From: Brachypodium distachyon
Lineage: Eukaryota; Streptophyta; Magnoliopsida; Poales; Poaceae
Assembly: GCF_000005505.3 (NCBI RefSeq)
Contig: NC_016133.3
Span: 11,656,001 to 11,720,000, forward strand
Reading direction: 5' to 3'
DNA length: 64,000 nt
Shown here one piece after another: positions 12,045 to 22,134 of this stretch. Position 1 is the first letter of the stretch, and every line of letters starts with the position of its first letter. The notes below the pieces were generated by a model. The model worked only from the letters and a program-made list of their open reading frames with translations. It was not told where the DNA came from and made no database searches. The translations under genes and the position numbers were made by a program.

Positions 12045-12728
12045 TCAGACGTCGACGACGCACGGCGCCGCCCGCTGGAAGTTGAAGCCGCTGCCACCGG
12101 AGGAGACACCGGAACCATAGCCGTCGTTCCCCTGTCCGGCGCCATTGACGACGGTGAGCAGAGCAGGGCACCTAGCCCTGAGCCGGTAATGCCCGGTAAT
12201 AAACGCGCCGGCCTTCCACCTGATCCACCCATCCACCCTGACGGTGAGCAGCACGTATCCCGCCGCCTTGTCCTGCTGCATCGCGACGGCGAGGTAGGGC
12301 GGCAGCGGCACGTCGGCGCCGGAGAGGAAGGGCGACCAGACGGAGGTGTCGAGGTGGCCCTGGTACACCACGGGAAGCGCCGTCGGCACCGTCAGCTGCG
12401 CGCCCTTGTACTCCGCGTACGCGTCCGCGCGGTCGTAGTAGATCCCCACCCGCTCGTTCGGGTTACGCGCCGCCAGCGTCGCCTGCAGCGTCACCGTCAG
12501 GTACGCGCCGGCGGCGCCAGAGTAGCCGGAGGAGCCCTGGGAGGCGTTGAGGCAGAGGACCTGGAGGCCGTTGAGGTAGAAGCGGGGCTTGGAGGGGCGG
12601 AGGATGAGCCAGACGATGAGGATGATGAGGAGGACGAGGAGGATGAAGGCCAGGAGACCCGCGCAGAAGCGGCGGTACAGCCGCTGCCGCTCGCAGTCGC
12701 CGTGCTTGTCGCAGTGCTTGATCGACAT
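12045..12728 (-). CDS. NDR1/HIN1-like (NHL) membrane protein
   Basis: Single-exon gene of 227 residues. The ATG at 12728 gives MSIKHCDKHGDCERQRLYRR, a typical NHL start of short Cys/His-rich sequence with a basic patch; the frame extends further only through a TTG. One membrane span follows at about residues 22-43 (LLAFILLVLLIILIVWLI), then an LEA2-like domain with LAARNPNERVGIYYDRADAY, close to the classical NPN-(K/R)-x-G-I-YYD motif, and a paired cysteine near the end (RCPALLTV). It is closer to family consensus than its neighbour at 10049-10693. The C-terminal 25 residues are Gly/Ser-rich. The product is probably a type II membrane protein with a defence-associated role, by family inference. 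Confidence 0.9.
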   Translation of the reverse strand: MSIKHCDKHGDCERQRLYRRFCAGLLAFILLVLLIILIVWLILRPSKPRFYLNGLQVLCLNASQGSSGYSGAAGAYLTVTLQATLAARNPNERVGIYYDRADAYAEYKGAQLTVPTALPVVYQGHLDTSVWSPFLSGADVPLPPYLAVAMQQDKAAGYVLLTVRVDGWIRWKAGAFITGHYRLRARCPALLTVVNGAGQGNDGYGSGVSSGGSGFNFQRAAPCVVDV

Positions 12729-14340
12729 CTTTTCCTCGCTCTTCTTCTTCGATTGATCCTCTTCTTGTGCTGTCTTCACCAAGAAAGAAGAGAGCTTTTC
12801 TTTCTGGTAATTGGTGGATAGTCGTTCGTAGCACAGAAGATCGTTGATTATATTGATGGGGGAGCCCCGAGTGGGGAGTGGAGTGAGCTGGTGAGACGTC
12901 CAAATCGGGCGATCGGCTTCAGTTCAGGCAACAGTCCATTGATTTCAACGTCAGAGATTTCTCTTAGTGCAGGATTATCAAAGGCAGGTTAGGCGAAGCA
13001 CAAAGCCAAGGGAGGGAGGAAGAAGAGGCCGACACGCACAAATCTTGTCACCTTTTCGCTAATTTTTCCAGTGCACATCGCCATCACCCAAGAAATCAAT
13101 TTAGTCTGCAAACTAGCTATGCACGCCTGCCTTTTTGCAATTACTGTCGAAATTGCATCTTGCCATCTTGTCTTTAGATGGAAATTAAACTGATCCCTGA
13201 TTTGCTTTGCACGTGATGTGCTTGGCTTCTCGACTCGCTGTCGTCCTCAGCTGCATTGCTTCCCCTGCTTTTCTTTCTTGCTTGCTCTGTCTGTTCGGAC
13301 CGACAACCTATCTGCGTAACTTAATTTTCACATACAATTAAACTGAAAGTAAGAGAATCAATCAAGATGCATGCGTTTACATCACCTGTCCTAATTAACG
13401 AACTAACGAACGAACACTGTCAAATTAAAACGGTACTACCAGATTATGTAACAGAGTCGGAATGAAAAATCGACATGAAAAGCTGACAAAACACACTCAC
13501 TCTCAAGCCTCTTGCACGTTGGATTTGACATGCCAACGACCTCTCTCCCCAATAGTTTCAGAAAAAAAATGTTATTTCGTTCTATAGGGATTCAGAAACA
13601 ATGTTTTCTTTTTATTTATTTCTTTAGGGATTCAGAAGCAATGTTCTTTCTTTCTTTGTTTAGGGATTCACTTCTTTTTCTTTCTTTGTTTAGGGATTCA
13701 CTTCTTTTTCTTTCTTTCTTTAGGGATTCAGAAACAGTTGCTGGTGCCGTTCGATCTCGTCCTAACAAATGAATGAACGACCTTAGCAAAAATTCAAGAT
13801 GAGTGCATCCAAGCTACCTACCTCCTGTGCTGTACTTCTCTGTTGTTGGACCAAACGCTAACCCCTCCCTACTCACTCACTCAATCAGCTCAAGCAGTGC
13901 AGCCACCAAACATGGATGGATACCACACAGAACAAATTATAGGGGCCGCTTGATGACTCGGCATACATCGGAACAAATTAGAGCGCAAACCATGCATCAT
14001 CGCCTTTTGACCCCCCACGATCGGTCTATAAAGCACGAAACGATGTTGCTATGTGTGCACCTACAGTTTTAGGAATGAATGGATGTCTGTGCAGGTTGTT
14101 AGAGTGGAGTGTTCTAGTGAAAGAAGGAACCAAATCTCTTTTGTGTCTGGTCCACGCATAGAGATCAACACAAGCATGACATCACCACGCGACGGAGGAA
14201 TTGATTAAAGCATGATGAAGTATATCCCAAGGAAACTTTGCCTGTGAAATCAATCCTTAAAAAGGGTCTTAATTGATTATCAGGAGACAAAAAGGGAGCC
14301 CCAATGATCAAGAAAAGAAAGTGTATGCCTGCCTCTTATA
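12729..14340. other. intergenic region
   Basis: No gene seen apart from the tandem repeat at 13585-13730, listed separately. The first 200 bases are the 5' leader and promoter of the NHL gene. Confidence 0.45.
13585..13730. repeat. degenerate tandem repeat with TAGGGATTCA core
   Basis: Five copies of TAGGGATTCA start at 13585, 13625, 13661, 13691 and 13721, separated by T/C-rich spacers of decreasing length (unit lengths 40, 36, 30, 30). The third and fourth units are almost identical, indicating recent local expansion. The open frame through it is a by-product of the 30-base unit. Confidence 0.85.
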
Positions 14341-14345
14341 CACCA

Positions 14346-15248
14346 TGTTGTTGTTGTTCTTGACAACAATTAGAGTAAGGGGTGCCAATACTCGATGGCA
14401 CAAGTGCGGGTATAAAAGTAGGGCGTGTACGCCGGCCTTATAGCGAAGGTCGCCGTATACTTGGACAAGTTGACACGTCGATATTTTTTGAATAAGTTCG
14501 GTCGACCTTGTGGGTGCGACTTAATCATATGTTAGGAAAGACTTCGAGCGGGTTGTTAGCTAAGAGCTTGGGTCGAGCGGATCTTCCCAAGACACCTTTT
14601 AGCGAGAGGTTCGTCGGGGCCGTCTCGTACTTGGACCGAACGCGTCTTTCCAAGTATCGAGGTTAGGATACCCTCGAAACTCTAACCCAACCCCTTTTCC
14701 TTCGAGCCCGTGCCAACCAAGGTTAGCTCGGAGCCTCGAAACTAGAGTCCCCTAGAAGGCTTCTCGAGGCCGATCGACTTTTAGTCGAGAGCGGCGCGCG
14801 AGAGCGAACCTTAGAGGGAGCACTCTACCTCTCTCCCCTTGAGTTTATTCAAGTGAGAATGAATGGTACATGTCTTCATAGGGGGTATTATAACCTAGGG
14901 GTCCATGACAAAATAGCATGGCTATCCTTGAGGGAGAGAGAAAAGTGGGGACAAAATGGCAAAAGTAGCTCCTTTGGTCCATACCTTTTGTATGCACCAT
15001 GAGGGGGAAGTGAGGGATGGTCCATGGTCCATGGTGCCTCATCCCACACATTTCTTGCTCCCTACTCTACTCATTTGACCTTTTGACCATGGCATGAGAG
15101 GCTTGACTTGTTGACTTATTTTTGTTTGCCACGTAGGATTGACCGCGTCACGTGGGCATCTTGACTCGTGTTTGGAAAACGTTGACTTGGTCGTCGCCAC
15201 GTAGGATTTACGGGCCGGTCCATATAAAGATTTTATTTTACTACAACA
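14346..15248. mobile_element. solo LTR, 903 bp, flanked by CACCA duplication
   Basis: The element begins TGTTG and ends CAACA, a perfect 5-base terminal inverted repeat with the TG...CA ends of LTR retrotransposons. It is bordered directly by CACCA at 14341-14345 and CACCA at 15249-15253, a perfect 5-bp target-site duplication. No gag-pol sequence and no second LTR are inside, so this is most simply a solo LTR left by unequal recombination. Its GC-rich body contrasts with the AT-rich flanks. Superfamily cannot be assigned. Confidence 0.85.
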
Positions 15249-15253
15249 CACCA

Positions 15254-17629
15254 AAACCAAGTTACATTATTACTCGGATTGCGTTTGAAAGAAAGAAAGT
15301 TCAGCAGAAAGATGGTTTCCAAGAAAGTAAATCCAAGTATATCCCAAACGTAGCTAGGTAGCAAGAGGAATACTGCCGATACCAATAGTCTCAATCTGAA
15401 ACAAAGTGCCTGCTGGGGAGAGAATATATCACAAAGGCACTGCAACCACAAAGGTGTCATCTTTTGTGATGAGCCTGCATATTGGATTCTTATCCACATA
15501 TTGTAAAGGCCAAAGTGCAAAGCTTATTTAGGGGATTTATATTACTACACATGCTTCAAGATACATAGCTTAGTTCAGAGAAAATATGAGCATTAATCAA
15601 GACAGGCCTGTTCCAGGATAGGAAACAATCTTAAGTAATTAGGTGAGTCGTCGTGGTACTACAAAATTGCAGGCACACATGACAATTAGCAAAAGTGACG
15701 ATTAACGAAGTGGACATGAACAAGATGGACTTTTTTTCTTCTTAGAATAAGATTTGTTAGAGCTCTTTTTCTAGCCCAGCCCGTTGAGCCCTCCAGGGCT
15801 CCAGGCCAGGCCTAGCTCTGGACAGTCAATAACTGGGGTCTGGGCTGGACCGGCTTTGGTTTCTTCTCTTCTTTGGTTGAGCTGGCCAGGTTCCGTAAAA
15901 TGTAGAGGAGGTTAATTGGGCCAGGCTCACAGCATTCACGGTACATACATGTGGGCATTTCTCCTAAAATGTAAATAGCCAGGGCTCACCAAATAAATGT
16001 AAAACAGTCCTCCTGATAATAAATGTAAAACAGTCCTCCTGATCTTTCCTACTTATAAAGATTAGAGTTTGTTGTCGTCAATTCACTCTTTTCTAACCCT
16101 TCTTTTGTCACCCTTGACAAGTAGATCGTACAAACTCATGAGTTGAAATTTCATGTCATAATCCTTCCTTACATAGTCTCTACTACTGCGTTTCCTCTCC
16201 AATCTCCATGACTTTGGGTTCAAAGTTCAAATTCAGCAAAGTCTATCACCAGGCTTTATGGCATTGGTTCATGAGCTAACTAAGTGACTATCATGTTGTT
16301 TTCAGTTTTAATTTTTTTCCTTAGCAAAACACGGGCACAAAAAGCTAGTTAAATTAACGCTCTGGGCACCTGCATAAATAGTGCTACAATTAGTAGTTAC
16401 TACTGATTAAAATAAGCCTGGAAATTAATGCATGGTAAGTAAGGAATGCTTCAGCAAGAATGAGAGTGGTAATCAGGTACACTGAGTCGTCAGAACAGAA
16501 GGCGCGCGGGAAAGAGAAGCTAGCTGATGCATGGATGGATGGAAGGCTGGAAGCAGTCAAGAAAAGAAGATGAGCTAGTCTTGTCACTCACTGACTTTCC
16601 TTCATTAATTTCTTCAGCTACGACCTCCGCTACGCTACTCATCTCCTGCCTTGACCAAGTCGTCCCTCTGACTAGCTGCCACCTCCTGTTGACTGTGTTG
16701 TGCTCCATAAATCTGATGTTGTCAAGTACTACTACTAGTACTATTTATTGCTGGGATTAGCCTGTACGTTAATTAACTGTGCGTGGCCGTTTCATCATTA
16801 ACCATGCATATGGGGAGTATCCATCATCGATTTTCTGATGAATTGGTCGTCCTAAACCCTGTTAAGACCCAACTGATCACGATAGATGACTGAATTTAAT
16901 TAGAGACAGTAATAGCAACGACAGGGATAAAAAGAACCCTGTATATATAACTGCAAGGGTTGACGCTATCAAATGATGCCAAAGTCAGTCGATGGGGGTT
17001 TCTTGAATTCAGCCCGACTTAATTAGCTAACGCTCTAGGCTCTACAGCTACCGTAGACATATGAATATACAGTCAACACAAGACTTGCTCAAGTCAGAAT
17101 CTATATCAATCAGGGATGCATGAGTAGTACATTTCAGAAGATCCAGTTAAGGTAGCTAACCCCTCTGTCTAGTAGAAGATTTATTAGCCTGATCGATCGA
17201 TGATTCGAAGGAGAAGAGCTGAAATGAGAGGAAGCTTCGATGGTCGATCGATGGGTCTCTTTGGGGAAAAGGACAGATAGTAGCTAGCGCCGCTAGACAG
17301 AAGCACACGAATCTGACTGGGTTGTTGGGTCTCTCTCAGTGCCAGTCAAATCTGAAGCTGACAAGAAACAAAAGAGGATTGCACCGCAGTGGAGAATTTT
17401 TGGCGCCACCCCATGCATGCATGCGTCACCCTTTCTAAGCTTGCATTGGACGTGTTCAAAATTACTAGTATCACAGTTAGAAAAACACTTAATTTGTTCC
17501 CCGATATATCGCTTTTACATGATATTGCAATCGAGTGCTTTGTTGACCTGTTACACGCCCATGCACCCTTCTAGCTCCTCTTAATCGCCCTCCAATTTCA
17601 AAACTTGGTCACTGAATTTCTGCCACCTC
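15254..17629. other. intergenic region upstream of the VQ gene
   Basis: AT-rich, no supported gene. It contains a perfect 26-bp tandem duplication at 15992-16043 and a patch near 15770-15930 rich in GGGCTGG and CCAGGCC motifs. Confidence 0.45.
15992..16043. repeat. perfect 26-bp tandem duplication
   Basis: The unit AATAAATGTAAAACAGTCCT plus CCTGAT occurs twice back to back (15992-16017 and 16018-16043) without mismatch. Confidence 0.95.
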
Positions 17630-17637
17630 TATATATA
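17630..17637 (+). promoter_or_regulatory. TATA box of the VQ gene
   Basis: TATATATA in the context CTCTATATATACAC lies about 150 bases before the ATG at 17785. Confidence 0.6.
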
Positions 17638-17784
17638 CACGGCCGGCTCGCCCAAGAGTGACAAGAGACACGTGCTAACCAATAACCATACTTGGAGAAG
17701 ACCCTGGTAATATCAACGCCGGCCGGCCACCGACGTTCATCGAATCGTCGATCCATCAGCGTGAAGATCGGATTACTTGCATAT

Positions 17785-18615
17785 ATGGAGCACTCCGGCT
17801 CCGGCGGCTCGTCGTCGTCATCGTCGTGGAAAAGCGGTGGCCGGGAGATGCAGGGTCCGCGCCCAGCGCCACTGAGGGTGCACAAGGAGTCGCACAGGAT
17901 CAGGAAGCCGCCGCCGCCGCAGCCGCAGCGGCAGCCGGTGATCATCTACACGGTGTCGCCCAAGGTCATCCATGCCGACCCCTCAGACTTCATGTCCGTC
18001 GTGCAGCGCCTCACCGGCCCGTCCGGCGCCTCATCATCGTCATCACAGCCGCCGACGCCACCGTCTTCCTCGATGCCGTTCCCGTTCTACGGTGCCATGC
18101 CCCCGCCGCCGGCCCAGGCTCAGCAGCTGCCGTTCCCGTTCCATCTCCAAGCGGCGGCCGCGGCGGCGGCCATGGCGCCGCCACCGCAGACACAGCTCTC
18201 GGCGGCCGCGCGCTTCGCCGCCTTCGAGCAGGCGACCACTTCGGCCGCAAGGAGCGCCGGCGCCGGCGTTCACCGTGGGGATCTGCCGCCTCTGCCGAGC
18301 ATCCTTTCTCCGGTGCCGGGGTCCCTCCCGCCGACGGTCATGCCGCAGCCGCCGGGCTTGATCTTCTCCCCAACCTCCGGTGGTGGCAACACGGGCGTCG
18401 GTGGCATCAACCTGTTCGGCGAGCTCGTCAGCCCCAGCCCCGCATTTCTCGCTGGACAGCACGGCGCCGCCGGTGCAGCAACTCCTCCTCCGACAACGAC
18501 GTCGACGACAATGTTACAGTATTTCCAAGCAGCTGCAGCAACAGGAACGGCAGCGGCGCCTTCGTCGTCGACTCCATACTATTGGGATCTCTTCAACAAC
18601 AACCACCCGAATTAA
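17785..18615 (+). CDS. VQ-motif protein, MKS1 type
   Basis: Single-exon gene of 276 residues. VQ proteins are nuclear co-regulators that bind WRKY factors and are MAP-kinase substrates; MKS1 links MPK4 to WRKY33. The VQ core FMSVVQRLTG is at residues 69-78, preceded by PVIIYTVSPKVIHADPSDF and by a basic LRVHKESHRIRKP block, the arrangement seen in MKS1-like members. The rest is Pro/Ala/Ser-rich and disordered, with several Ser-Pro or Thr-Pro sites suited to MAP-kinase phosphorylation (for example SILSPVPGS and LVSPSPAF). The first ATG in frame is 17785; the frame extends upstream only through a TTG. Family is certain; partners are inferred. Confidence 0.9.
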   Translation: MEHSGSGGSSSSSSWKSGGREMQGPRPAPLRVHKESHRIRKPPPPQPQRQPVIIYTVSPKVIHADPSDFMSVVQRLTGPSGASSSSSQPPTPPSSSMPFPFYGAMPPPPAQAQQLPFPFHLQAAAAAAAMAPPPQTQLSAAARFAAFEQATTSAARSAGAGVHRGDLPPLPSILSPVPGSLPPTVMPQPPGLIFSPTSGGGNTGVGGINLFGELVSPSPAFLAGQHGAAGAATPPPTTTSTTMLQYFQAAAATGTAAAPSSSTPYYWDLFNNNHPN

Positions 18616-19353
18616 TTAACCAACACGATGATCGAATTCGATTCACATTTGCCTGCGCAATGATCGACATATATGGTATATATGTGATGGGAATTAATTA
18701 ACTTGATAGATACTTCGATAGATAGCCTAAGTTGATCAGCAGCTGGTAGCATGCAATGAAGCTTCTTCATTCATCCAGTACGTAGTGTACTACTTGTAGC
18801 TATAGCTAGCCATACCTCTTCTTTTCTTTGCACCCCATTTTGGAGGTGATTGATGATATATATTTGAGATTGTAGAATGATGTAATTCCCTTTAATTTGT
18901 ACTTTGAGATTGTAGAATCATTCCTATTTCCTGAGTCTGTTGAATGAACGAACTGCCGTTTTTCAATCGTTGTGAGGAATTCTATTTACCATTAACTGGA
19001 TATATGGGTTTTGGGGTAGTATAGTGCAACAAAATAAAGATCAGAGAAAAGTATGCAATGTAATATCGAAGATGGATATCTACATGTGCCAACAAATGAA
19101 AAAGCCATCACTCTACACCATCCACAAAATGATTTGGTGTAACAAATTAAGATTAACCGCAACACCAAAAGTAGTCCAGTGTAACAACTAACATATCGTA
19201 CAACATACGGCGTGCAATAGTATTATTCATAATATCAGAAAACCGTGGGGAACACGTTCCTGAAATTTCTAAACTTTTGATCGGCACCAAAAATTTGTCC
19301 AGAACAAAAAAAATTAAACCCTGTTATAAAGAACACTTTTTTTTTTGAGAATC
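18616..19353. other. intergenic region
   Basis: AT-rich 3' flank of the VQ gene. No gene seen. A copy of TATAAAGAACAC followed by ten T lies at 19326-19346, just outside the LINE fragment. Confidence 0.4.
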
Positions 19354-20008
19354 TATAAAGAACACATTTTTTGAGAGAAATACGGCACTTTATTGATGAC
19401 GGCAAATCATTACAAAGAGTTTCGCGGATACAAATCCGGGGTACAAAGCCTGAAAATAGATGAAACAAAGCGCTCCGCAGAGCGAGCTAAGACATGTGCC
19501 GAAATATTGCAAGAATGAGTAATACGAACAAAAGGAACAGGACTGAAGCTTGATATCTTGCACAACCACTCCAATAGCACTGCGATCCACCACAGGAGAT
19601 TGAATGCGTTGCACCAACGACAAACAATCAGAAGCAACCAATAGATTGGTAAAGCCCTCCTGTCCAGCAATAGAAAGAGCATGCCGAACAGCCATAGCTT
19701 CGGCCAGCTCAGGAACAACCACATCGCTGAACAATTCGCTACAAGCAATGACACAGGTGCCCTGGAAGTCTCTCATCACCACACCAATTCCCATTTTACG
19801 AGAAGAAGAAAAGAGTGCAGCATCAACATTAATATAAATTGTACCTTCCGGCGGCGGAGACCAGCGTCTGTGGGAGACGGGTTGGAAATGAAACTCGATC
19901 ATGTCAATGTAAGCCTTTGCCTGGATGGCAACTGAGTGGGAGGCAGTCATGCGCGAAACGCCACAGATTAATGATCATCTTGCCCGGCACCTTGATAAGA
20001 ACACATTT
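19354..20008 (-). mobile_element. 5'-truncated LINE fragment
   Basis: On the minus strand this segment carries a retroelement RNase H-like domain followed by a short 3' tail. It is bordered by ATAAAGAACACATTT at 19354-19368 and ATAAGAACACATTT at 19995-20008, near-identical repeats (one base different) that look like a LINE target-site duplication. A third related copy with a poly-T run (poly-A on the minus strand) is at 19326-19346, so the exact 3' boundary is ambiguous. Confidence 0.6.
19410..19950 (-). pseudogene. frameshifted retroelement RNase H domain
   Basis: The conceptual protein begins with RRWSPPPEGTIYINVDAALF, then GIGVVMRDFQGT, VPELAEAMAVRHALSIAG and LLVASDCLSLV, matching the RVT_3/RNase H fold that ends many plant LINE polyproteins. 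The catalytic Asp-Glu-Asp positions (VDAA, ELAEA, ASDC) are all visible. Near 19545 the frame is lost: the expected last block, FSPVPFVRITHSCN then AHVLARSAER, continues in another frame. One small indel therefore disables it. It is not a host gene. Confidence 0.72.
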
Positions 20009-20059
20009 GGTTCAAGCAGATCCCGATTCCGAAGCTGCTGCCAGGGTGTACTGTCTACA

Positions 20060-20166
20060 GCCCAATACTGCTGCCAGCTTCAATTAACCATGGGCCGACG
20101 TTCGACGGTGCAAAGCCCACAACGACCCAGCCCATGAAGGCCCAAGTGTATCTGGAACGGAGCCCA
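20060..20166 (+). promoter_or_regulatory. cluster of TGGGCY (site II) motifs before the RZ-1 gene
   Basis: Six TGGGCY/RGCCCA motifs occur in about 105 bases: 20060, 20091, 20114, 20129, 20139 and 20161. Site II elements bound by TCP factors are typical of genes for translation, RNA handling and cell growth, which fits the downstream gene. The density is seen directly; the function is inferred. Confidence 0.55.
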
Positions 20167-20181
20167 GGAAACCGTCCCGGT

Positions 20182-20189
20182 TATAAATT
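20182..20189 (+). promoter_or_regulatory. TATA box of the RZ-1 gene
   Basis: TATAAATT follows the TGGGCY cluster and precedes a CT-rich leader (20194-20285) suited to a transcription start near 20210. Confidence 0.55.
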
Positions 20190-20302
20190 TGCTTCCCCGT
20201 CTTCTTCTTTCTTCTTATCTCTCCGCCTTCCCCAAATCGATCTCGATTTCTCTGCAGCGACTCCCGATCTCTCTCCCACGCCGCCGACTGCCTTCGCGGG
20301 AG

Positions 20303-20818
20303 GTAATGCTTCGTTCATGGATGGGGAATCCCGATCTTAGTTTGCTTGAATTTGGGGCCGCTGGGTTTCTCGGCGCCTTGGTAGCCTGCTGTTCTAGGGT
20401 TTACGCGTACGTACGTAGTTCTGGTAGTGCTTTGTTAGGGTTCTTCTTTTTCAGATTCGACTGCTGACTGATCTATATCCTGGCGGATAATTAATGCTAG
20501 CTTCTACTGTTGCCACCCAAGGGTTAAATACGTCCCATCTTGTTGCTTTGTAATCCTTGTGCTTGAAAATTTGGTCTTCCTAATTATCGAAGATTTGTCG
20601 ATTTGGGTGGATGATGGTTAGTAGTGGTATTAGTGGACCCAAATCAGTGATATTTACTCCCTTCGTTCCTATTTATAAGACGTCTTGGCAAGTCAATTTG
20701 GCTTGCCAAAACGTCTTATAAATAGGAACGGAGGGAATACTTGGGCGTGATGCTAGGTTGAGCCCCTGCTTGCACTTCTTGGGTGTTTTAGCCAGCTGAC
20801 AGTTGTGTTTTTCTACAG
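20303..20818 (+). other. 5'UTR intron of the RZ-1 gene
   Basis: The leader appears to end at GCGGGAG followed by a GT donor (GTAATG) near 20303. A pyrimidine-rich tract and an ACAG acceptor end at 20818, eight bases before the ATG. Leader introns are common in plant RNA-binding protein genes. A Stowaway MITE sits inside. Another nearby donor is possible. Confidence 0.5.
20655..20739. mobile_element. Stowaway MITE in the 5'UTR intron
   Basis: An 85-bp near-perfect hairpin with ends CTCCCTTCGTTCCTATTTAT and its reverse complement, bordered by TA. It contains ATTTATAAGACGT...ACGTCTTATAAAT arms. Confidence 0.88.
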
Positions 20819-20825
20819 TAGCAAC

Positions 20826-22134
20826 ATGTCGGACGCTGATGAGTACCGTTGCTTCGTCGGGAGCCTTTCGTGGTCCACAACTGATGTGGATCTCAAGGAC
20901 GCGTTTGGGAAATTTGGCCGTGTTACTGAGACCAAGGTAAGATTTTATCTTCATAGGGAGCTGGGATGCTAAGATTTGTGGGTGGGAATAATAATACCCT
21001 TGGTTCTTTTAGGCAAGCGAATGTGTACTATGTTTAAGGCTACGATTCTCCAAAAACTGCAATTCTGCCACTAAACATTCTTTATGCTGACATGCCTATG
21101 CAACTGGAACACTTTCTTGGTAAATATTGTGCGTGATGTACATTTATCGAACCTGCAATAGGGTTTGTATGATCCTCAGGTACTAGTAAAGTACATTGTA
21201 GCTGATCATATGGTGGTGTGCTGTGACGGGGTCAAGTGTCGCCTTACTGCTTGAGCTTCAAAATCTATTTTATTTTATGTGTGAAGAAGGACTTGTTAAC
21301 ATTGTTGCAAATGTTTTCTCAGACATAGGCATTTACGGCTCTTGATTTGCACCTTATAATAATAGGTCTTTGACTGCTGTCTCTAGCTTCTGCAACTCAG
21401 TGTGCCAACTCTTGATTTGCATCCTATACTAATAGGTCTTTGACTGCTGTCTAGCTTCTGCAACTCAGTGGCACACGTCGTTTGATGCAGCACTCTTTCG
21501 GTTTTGGCTCCATCTTTAACTCTTAATTCCAGGAATCATTAATTGCATGTGTATCAATTTGCAGGTTGTTCTTGACAAGTACTCTGGCCGATCACGTGGC
21601 TTTGGATTTGTTACTTTTGATGACAAGAAGGCCATGGAAGAAGCTGTGGAGGCTATGAATGGAATTGATCTGGATGGAAGGAATATTACTGTTGAAAGAG
21701 CACAGCCTCAAGGTTCAGGCAGGGACCGTGATGGAGACTACCGTGGTGGTGGTGGTGACTATGGACGCGACCGTGGCCGTGATTTTGGTGGCGGTCGTGG
21801 TGGTGGGGGTCGCGGCGGCGGTGGAGATTGCTACAAATGTGGCAAGCCTGGCCATTTCGCCAGGGAGTGCCCTTCTGGTGATGGTGGGGACAGGTACGGT
21901 AGCAGGGATGACAGGTATGGTGGCAGGGATGACAGGTACGGTGGCAGGGATAGTGGTAGGGATGACAGGTATGGTGGTAGCAATGGCAGCAGCCGCTATG
22001 GACCTGACCGTGGTGGCGATCGCTATTCTGGGAGCCGTGATGGTGGAAGCCGCAGTGGTGGTGGTGGTGGTGGTGATCGATACAGCCGTGACAGGTCTGG
22101 ACCGTATGAACGTCGTAGCCGAGATGGATACTGA
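20826..22134 (+). CDS. RZ1: RZ-1-type glycine-rich RNA-binding protein with CCHC knuckle
   Basis: Two coding exons, 20826-20936 and 21565-22134, encode 226 residues. The product is a nuclear hnRNP-G-like RNA-binding protein of the RZ-1 family, implicated in splicing, RNA chaperone activity and cold response. The RRM covers about residues 7-83, with RNP2 (CFVGSL) and RNP1 (RGFGFVTF). A Gly/Arg-rich segment follows, then one CCHC zinc knuckle with Cys126, Cys129, His134 and Cys139 ([14 protein letters not shown]). The tail holds repeated RDDRYGG units and RS/RG dipeptides. The donor AAG|GTAAG and acceptor TTTGCAG|GTT split the RRM between RNP2 and RNP1 in phase 0, as usual in this family. The ATG is the first in the spliced leader. 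The TGGGCY cluster upstream suggests high expression in growing tissue. Confidence 0.93.
21339..21470 (+). repeat. 70-bp tandem duplication in RZ-1 coding intron
   Basis: CTCTTGATTTGCA...CTTCTGCAACTCAGTG occurs at 21339-21408 and again at 21409-21470 with a few differences. The second copy has CTATACTAAT where the first has TTATAATAAT, giving a better branch-point consensus about 130 bases before the acceptor. Confidence 0.85.

Noticed and set aside
12030..12821. 263-codon plus-strand open frame
   Set aside because: Antisense of the NHL gene at 12045-12728; its Arg/Val/Glu-rich composition is typical of a complement frame.
17692..17784. N-terminal extension of the VQ protein
   Set aside because: The extension would have to start at a TTG; the first ATG is 17785 and the family needs no extra N-terminus.
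21890..21985. CRISPR-like regular repeats (GATGACAGGTA units)
   Set aside because: These are codon repeats for the RDDRYGG tail of RZ-1 in a eukaryotic gene, not an array with spacers.
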